Assembly (NCBI GenBank): GCA_003669575.1
Contig: QWOR01000076.1
Location: 1 to 9,618, forward strand
DNA: 9,618 bases
Reading direction: 5' to 3'
DNA from: Planctomycetota bacterium
GTDB taxonomy: Bacteria > Planctomycetota > Planctomycetia > Planctomycetales > Planctomycetaceae
Shown here: in pieces, positions 6,285 through 9,618 of the stretch
Layout: each line of letters starts with the position of its first letter
How positions within the stretch are numbered: position 1 is the stretch's first letter
Made by a program: the position numbers and the translations under genes
Notes under the pieces: generated by a model
What the model saw: only the letters and a program-made list of their open reading frames with translations
Database searches by the model: none
Told to the model about the DNA's origin: nothing

Positions 6285-7595
6285 GTGATCTTTGGATTTG
6301 GACGGAAGCAAAATGAAGATGACGACGACGACGATGAAGAAGAAATCGATTACGTCCTCTTCCAGGGAGCATTGAACGGCAACGAACCCGACATGAAGGG
6401 CAATGCCAAGCTCGTTCAGGCGGGCTTGCTGCGTGCGAAAGAGCTGATCACGAACGCCATCTATCGGCGTGCCGAGATGGTGCGTATTGAACCCAAGGGG
6501 ACATTCGCCGTCTCCACTCTGTTTGTCGACGGCGTTCCATTCCCCGGATCCAAGATGCCTTCACAGGCAGCGCTGGCTATCACGCAGATGTTGAAGCTGC
6601 TGGCCGGCTTGGATGTGAAGCTGCGAACCAGCCCACAAACGGGGGGTATCAAAGCCCAGCACGCAGACAACAAGTTTGAAATCCGCGTGGACACGATGCC
6701 GACCCCCACCGGGGAACGGCTGATCGTCCGTATTCGTAACGTCAAGCAGACATTTGAAACCCCCGAAGAACTCGGCTGGGGCAATTCGCTTAAGGAAAAA
6801 ATCCGCGAGCTGGCTTCCCAGAAGAAGGGGATCATCATTGCGGCAGGACCACCGTTGTCCGGTGTTTCCTGCGCGGCGTTCGGGTTGTTGCGATCCATTG
6901 ACGCGTACCTCTTCAACATCTACTCCCTGGCCAAAACCGGTAAAGACATCGCCCACGTGGCGGAGTTCAAGGCGGAAGAAGGAGACACGTTTCAGCAGAC
7001 GATGGCCCGTGCGATCCGCGCCGAAGGAGACGTTCTGTTCGTGCCGCCGGTTCGCGATGGCGAACTGGCCAAAATGCTGCTGGAGGAAGCCGAGGATGCC
7101 TGCATCATCACAGAGATGACCGCCAAGGATTGTGCCGACGCGATCGCGCGTTTCGTGCAGTTTACGGAGGATCCCATCCTGAGTGCGGAACGTCTGCACG
7201 GAGTCATCAGCCAGAAGCTGGTCCGGTTGCTGTGTACCGATTGTCGTCAGGCGTATCGCCCCAACCCGAAACTTCTGCAGAAGGTCGGCCTCCCCCCCGA
7301 AACCAAGGTCTTGTATCGACCACCTCGCCCTGACGAAGAGGAAGAGGACGAGGAACCAGAAGTTTGTGAAAAGTGTGGCGGCGTCGGGTACTTTGGCCGG
7401 ACGGGCATGGTCGAATTCATCGAGATCAATGACGCGATGAAGCAGATCATCGAAGCCGGGGCGGACCCTGCCAAAATACGAGACCAGGCCAAGAAGGATC
7501 GGATGCAGTCGTGCCAGAGCGATGGCATGCGACTCGTCGCAGCGGGCAAGACTTCTCTGGAGGAACTCCAGCGGGTATTCAAACCCGCCAAGTAA
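6285..7595 (+). CDS. GspE/PilB-family protein with degenerate ATPase motifs (pseudo-ATPase)
   Basis: A 436-residue relative of type II secretion / type IV pilus motor ATPases. Recognisable parts in order: an N2-like domain (about 45-165, with EIRVDTMPTPTGERLIVRIRN matching the family's VRvST-PT-GE-R block), a RecA-like core (about 168-310), ISQKLVRLLCTDCRQAY (308-324) matching the family's QRLvR-LC--C, a tetracysteine zinc site (Cys317, Cys320, Cys361, Cys364) and GGVGYFGRTGMVEF (365-378). The catalytic parts are gone. The Walker A position reads AGPPLSGVSCAAF (187-199) with no GK-T/S. The Asp box reads SLAKTGKDI. The Walker B region reads VLFVPPVRDGEL, with PP where GE is expected. The His box reads ACIITEMTAKD. 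The usual large N1 domain is absent; in its place is an acidic run (11-20), and a second acidic run (350-359) sits inside the zinc region. ATP hydrolysis is unlikely; a scaffold or regulator of a pilus or secretion motor is inferred. GTG start with GAGGGGA six bases upstream. Confidence 0.85.
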   Translation: MIFGFGRKQNEDDDDDDEEEIDYVLFQGALNGNEPDMKGNAKLVQAGLLRAKELITNAIYRRAEMVRIEPKGTFAVSTLFVDGVPFPGSKMPSQAALAITQMLKLLAGLDVKLRTSPQTGGIKAQHADNKFEIRVDTMPTPTGERLIVRIRNVKQTFETPEELGWGNSLKEKIRELASQKKGIIIAAGPPLSGVSCAAFGLLRSIDAYLFNIYSLAKTGKDIAHVAEFKAEEGDTFQQTMARAIRAEGDVLFVPPVRDGELAKMLLEEAEDACIITEMTAKDCADAIARFVQFTEDPILSAERLHGVISQKLVRLLCTDCRQAYRPNPKLLQKVGLPPETKVLYRPPRPDEEEEDEEPEVCEKCGGVGYFGRTGMVEFIEINDAMKQIIEAGADPAKIRDQAKKDRMQSCQSDGMRLVAAGKTSLEELQRVFKPAK

Positions 7596-7657
7596 CTTCG
7601 GTTTCTGTCAGCAGGTGATCGACCTCGTTTCCATCTCCTGCTGGTGAACAATTTTGA

Positions 7658-7694
7658 CAGCGACCGGAATCTTTTGATCTCCGGTCGCTGTTTT
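7658..7694 (+). terminator. Intrinsic terminator of the GspE-like gene
   Basis: CAGCGACCGGA (7658-7668) pairs perfectly over 11 bp with TCCGGTCGCTG (7680-7690). The 11-base loop can itself pair ATC with GAT. TTTT (7691-7694) follows at once. It lies 62 bases after the stop at 7595. Confidence 0.85.
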
Positions 7695-7736
7695 CACGTA
7701 ATCAGACAACGCAGCTCTCCTCAACTCCAGCGAGTC

Positions 7737-7740
7737 GGAG
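7737..7740 (+). promoter_or_regulatory. Shine-Dalgarno deciding the zinc-ribbon protein start
   Basis: GGAG stands five bases before the ATG at 7746. This start lies beyond the terminator at 7658-7694, whereas the longer open frame from 7644 would have the terminator inside the coding region. Confidence 0.55.
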
Positions 7741-7745
7741 TCGGA

Positions 7746-8876
7746 ATGACGATTATCGTGGAATGCGATTGCGGCCGAAAATTGCGAGCCCCCGACCAGA
7801 TGGCAGGGCGAGTCGCCAATTGTGTCTGTGGCAAAGCAGTCACTCTCGTCCTGGAGGCGAAACCACATCAGTTCGGTGAAGTCGAGCCCGAGTTCGATGA
7901 ACCCGATGCAGACGCTTCCCCAGCTCCTGTCGTCTTGAAGACGGGGGTTGGCAAAAAAACCGGACCGAAAAAGTCCTACTTTCGACCATCGCAGGGCAGG
8001 AATGTCGAACGTGGCGAATCCGAGGACGATGCCCCAGTTCCCGGGTCAAATCCACTGAAAAAGAAGAAACGCCGACACGACAAAGTGTTAGCGACGGACC
8101 GAAAACGGCAAACACTGGAAGGCTTTATCCCGGGATTGCTTCGCAGCTTGAAGTTCCCATTTCGGACTGAAACCATGATGGCGATCGGCTTCATGGCTGT
8201 CGCCTATGGAGCATTCACGTCACTCTCAGGATTCATGTTGTACGGTGCCATGAGTTTCCGCATGATGGTGATCATGTTGCTCGCCACGATGATGATTCTG
8301 GGGTATTTCTCTTTCTTTCTGCTCCAGATCTTTCGGCTGGCCACCGTCGACGAAGACGATATGCCCATCGCTATGGAATTCGACATGGGCCAGATCATGT
8401 TCGATTTGTGGACCTGGGCAGGATCGATCTGGTGGAGCGCGTTTCCGCTGGCCGTTTACTGGTTCGTCATGTCCCGGCTCATTCGTTGGGGCTATATCGA
8501 CACCTTCGAATGGGTCCCTCTCACGATCGCTCCTGGACTGACACTTTGTCTGGTGTTGTTTCCCATGGCCCTCATGTCGTCCGCCCTTCACACCACGGTC
8601 TTGGCTGCGAATCCCTGGACAGTGATCCGTACCATTTTCCGCGTGCCGCTGGAATACGTCGCAACCCTGAGCGTCTTTGGCTGCCTGTGCATCACGACCG
8701 CCATCATCGGAGCCGTACTGCCTCCCGTGCCCACTGCCGTTCCGATTGTCTCTCAGATTTTCGCCTGGACGCTGATGTTTTACGCTCTGACAGCGTCTGC
8801 ATATGGTTTGGGGAACTTCTATTACCGCAATCGACTGAAAATCGGCTGGTTTGGCGAGCTGCCCCGTCAGATCTGA
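7746..8876 (+). CDS. Zinc-ribbon-fused six-helix membrane protein
   Basis: A 376-residue protein with three parts. Residues 1-32 are a small zinc-ribbon-like module with two Cys-x-Cys pairs, CDCGRKLRAPD and NCVCGK (Cys7, Cys9, Cys26, Cys28). Similar 'CxCGxxLRAPD...G' modules are common at the N-termini of planctomycete proteins; the metal is presumed zinc. Residues about 40-125 are a low-complexity charged linker, acidic first and then strongly basic (KKKKRRHDK, 105-113). Residues 145-356 hold about six membrane helices (145-168, 171-196, 222-243, 258-283, 305-325, 333-356), with an acidic loop VDEDDMP at 201-207. By the positive-inside rule the basic linker suggests a cytoplasmic ribbon. No specific family or function is recognised. 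A large Met content in the first helices is notable. The start at 7746 is chosen for its ribosome site and for homology beginning at the ribbon. Confidence 0.75.
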   Translation: MTIIVECDCGRKLRAPDQMAGRVANCVCGKAVTLVLEAKPHQFGEVEPEFDEPDADASPAPVVLKTGVGKKTGPKKSYFRPSQGRNVERGESEDDAPVPGSNPLKKKKRRHDKVLATDRKRQTLEGFIPGLLRSLKFPFRTETMMAIGFMAVAYGAFTSLSGFMLYGAMSFRMMVIMLLATMMILGYFSFFLLQIFRLATVDEDDMPIAMEFDMGQIMFDLWTWAGSIWWSAFPLAVYWFVMSRLIRWGYIDTFEWVPLTIAPGLTLCLVLFPMALMSSALHTTVLAANPWTVIRTIFRVPLEYVATLSVFGCLCITTAIIGAVLPPVPTAVPIVSQIFAWTLMFYALTASAYGLGNFYYRNRLKIGWFGELPRQI

Positions 8877-8917
8877 GAGAGACCTGCCGTTTATATGTGT
8901 GACGCCTGTCAGGTCGC

Positions 8918-8947
8918 TTGTGAGTCAGACCTGTTTCGAGGAATAAT
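8918..8947 (+). promoter_or_regulatory. Weak promoter candidate for the epimerase gene
   Basis: TTGTGA (8918-8923) and AATAAT (8942-8947) are 18 bases apart; a shifted TAATAT (8944-8949) is also present. Both hexamers are imperfect, so this is tentative. The 109-base gap 8877-8985 otherwise holds only short inverted repeats. Confidence 0.2.
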
Positions 8948-8958
8948 ATGCAGGTTGA

Positions 8959-8977
8959 TTCGACTTTCCTTGTCGAA
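8959..8977 (+). promoter_or_regulatory. Hairpin overlapping the epimerase ribosome site
   Basis: TTCGAC (8959-8964) pairs with GTCGAA (8972-8977) over 6 bp with a 7-base loop. The GAA of the 3' arm is the first half of the Shine-Dalgarno GAAGGG (8975-8980), so the fold would partly hide the ribosome site. No ligand domain is evident. Confidence 0.35.
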
Positions 8978-8985
8978 GGGATCCC

Positions 8986-9618
8986 ATGCGTCCAGCCGCC
9001 ATTACATTGACCTCTTTGGCTTTCATTCTCATGACTGCAGCCGTTTTTTCTGCGCCTCCCGAAAAAGACAGCTTCGGCCAGACTGCCAAGGGCGAAGTTG
9101 TGGACCGCTTTACGCTCCGGAACAAGGGAGGCGTCGTGGCCCGCCTGATGACGCGCGGGGCCACGCTTACAGAACTGCAGGTTCCCGACAAGGCTGGCCA
9201 ACTGGCAGACGTGGTCCTCGGCTTTGATGACATCGCTGGCTACGAAGGCGATGGCAACCAGCATTTCGGCTGTACCACCGGCCGCGTCGCCAACCGCATC
9301 GCTAAGGGCACGTTCACCGTCGATGGCAAGGAGTACACGCTGGCCGTCAACAACGGGCCGAACTCCCTGCACGGCGGAATCAATCGCGCTCTCGGCCAGG
9401 TCGTCTGGGCTGCGGAACCATTCGAGAACGAAAAAGGACCGGGCGTGATCTTCCGCTACACCAGCCCGGACGGCGAAGAAGGATTCCCAGGCAAACTCGA
9501 TTGCACGGTGATCTACCAGCTGACGCACGAGAACGAAGTCCGCATCGACTATGTCGCCACGACTGACAAGGCGACCCCGGTGAACCTCACCAACCATAGC
9601 TATTCCAACCTCAGTGGA
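8986..9618 (+). CDS. galM: Exported aldose 1-epimerase (mutarotase), 5' part
   Basis: The first 211 residues of a gene that runs off the right edge; a full mutarotase needs about 330-390. The enzyme interconverts alpha and beta anomers of hexoses such as galactose and glucose. Residues 1-22 form a signal peptide (short n-region with one Arg, hydrophobic core, FSA-PP cleavage site), so the product should be periplasmic or lipid-free secreted, unlike cytoplasmic GalM. Family motifs are clear: GRVANRIAKGTF (98-109), NNGPNSLHGG (121-130), whose His binds substrate, and PVNLTNHSYSNL near the break, whose His is the family's general acid. The usual aromatic in the family's NH-T/S-YFNL is Ser here. 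The catalytic base Glu lies beyond the window. The start at 8986 has GAAGGG (8975-8980) five bases upstream. A role in sugar uptake or polysaccharide use is inferred. Confidence 0.9.
   Translation, partial: MRPAAITLTSLAFILMTAAVFSAPPEKDSFGQTAKGEVVDRFTLRNKGGVVARLMTRGATLTELQVPDKAGQLADVVLGFDDIAGYEGDGNQHFGCTTGRVANRIAKGTFTVDGKEYTLAVNNGPNSLHGGINRALGQVVWAAEPFENEKGPGVIFRYTSPDGEEGFPGKLDCTVIYQLTHENEVRIDYVATTDKATPVNLTNHSYSNLSG

Noticed and set aside
6157..6372. Longer open frame for the vWA protein, starting at 6372
   Set aside because: It would overlap the first 88 bases of the GspE-like gene on the other strand, reads as Arg/His-rich shadow sequence, and lacks the ribosome site seen at 6156.
7654..7682. 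Perfect -35 hexamer TTGACA at 7654-7659
   Set aside because: No acceptable -10 at 16-18 bases (the region reads ATCTCC), and it lies in the flank and stem of the terminator, so it is probably chance.
7644..7745. Longer open frame for the zinc-ribbon membrane protein, from a GTG at 7644
   Set aside because: It would place the strong intrinsic terminator inside coding sequence. The residues before the zinc ribbon resemble nothing, and GGAG sits properly before the ATG at 7746.
8704..9597. 297-codon open frame on the minus strand
   Set aside because: It spans the end of the zinc-ribbon gene, the intergenic gap and the clear aldose epimerase on the other strand; a shadow of biased codon use.

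Overview
The window (about 58% GC by eye) most likely comes from a planctomycete of the order Planctomycetales. The signs are the mix of protein types: a large membrane-anchored von Willebrand A protein with a glutamine-amidotransferase-like domain, a small zinc ribbon fused to a polytopic membrane protein, an exported aldose 1-epimerase, and an OleD-like short-chain dehydrogenase. The lineage call is inference from protein style. No rRNA, tRNA, insertion sequence or CRISPR array was seen. The window is densely coded and no gap exceeds about 150 bases.

Layout. Positions 2-2592 hold three + strand genes: the 3' end of a PPK2-type polyphosphate kinase, a DinB-fold protein, and a duplicated ABC-2-type permease with no ATPase gene beside it. 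The permease converges on a minus-strand pair. That pair is a vWA/GATase-like membrane protein (start about 6156, stop 3673) followed after 45 bases by an extended short-chain dehydrogenase (3627-2623). The likely terminator of the permease lies inside the last codons of the dehydrogenase. A 128-base divergent region (6157-6284) separates the vWA gene from a + strand series: a GspE/PilB-family protein (6285-7595), a strong intrinsic terminator (7658-7694), a zinc-ribbon membrane protein (7746-8876), and the 5' part of a secreted aldose 1-epimerase that runs off the end.

The most interesting gene is 6285-7595. It keeps the whole C-terminal architecture of a type II secretion / type IV pilus motor ATPase, including the tetracysteine zinc site. 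Its Walker A, Asp box, Walker B glutamate and His box are all replaced. It therefore looks like a dedicated pseudo-ATPase, with two extra acidic runs. Its leader holds a long hairpin that pairs better as + strand RNA than as minus-strand RNA.

The genes do not form one obvious pathway. The only plausible operons are the vWA-dehydrogenase pair and, less surely, the first three genes. What links several of them is the cell envelope: permease, vWA protein, zinc-ribbon membrane protein, exported epimerase, and a relative of secretion motors.
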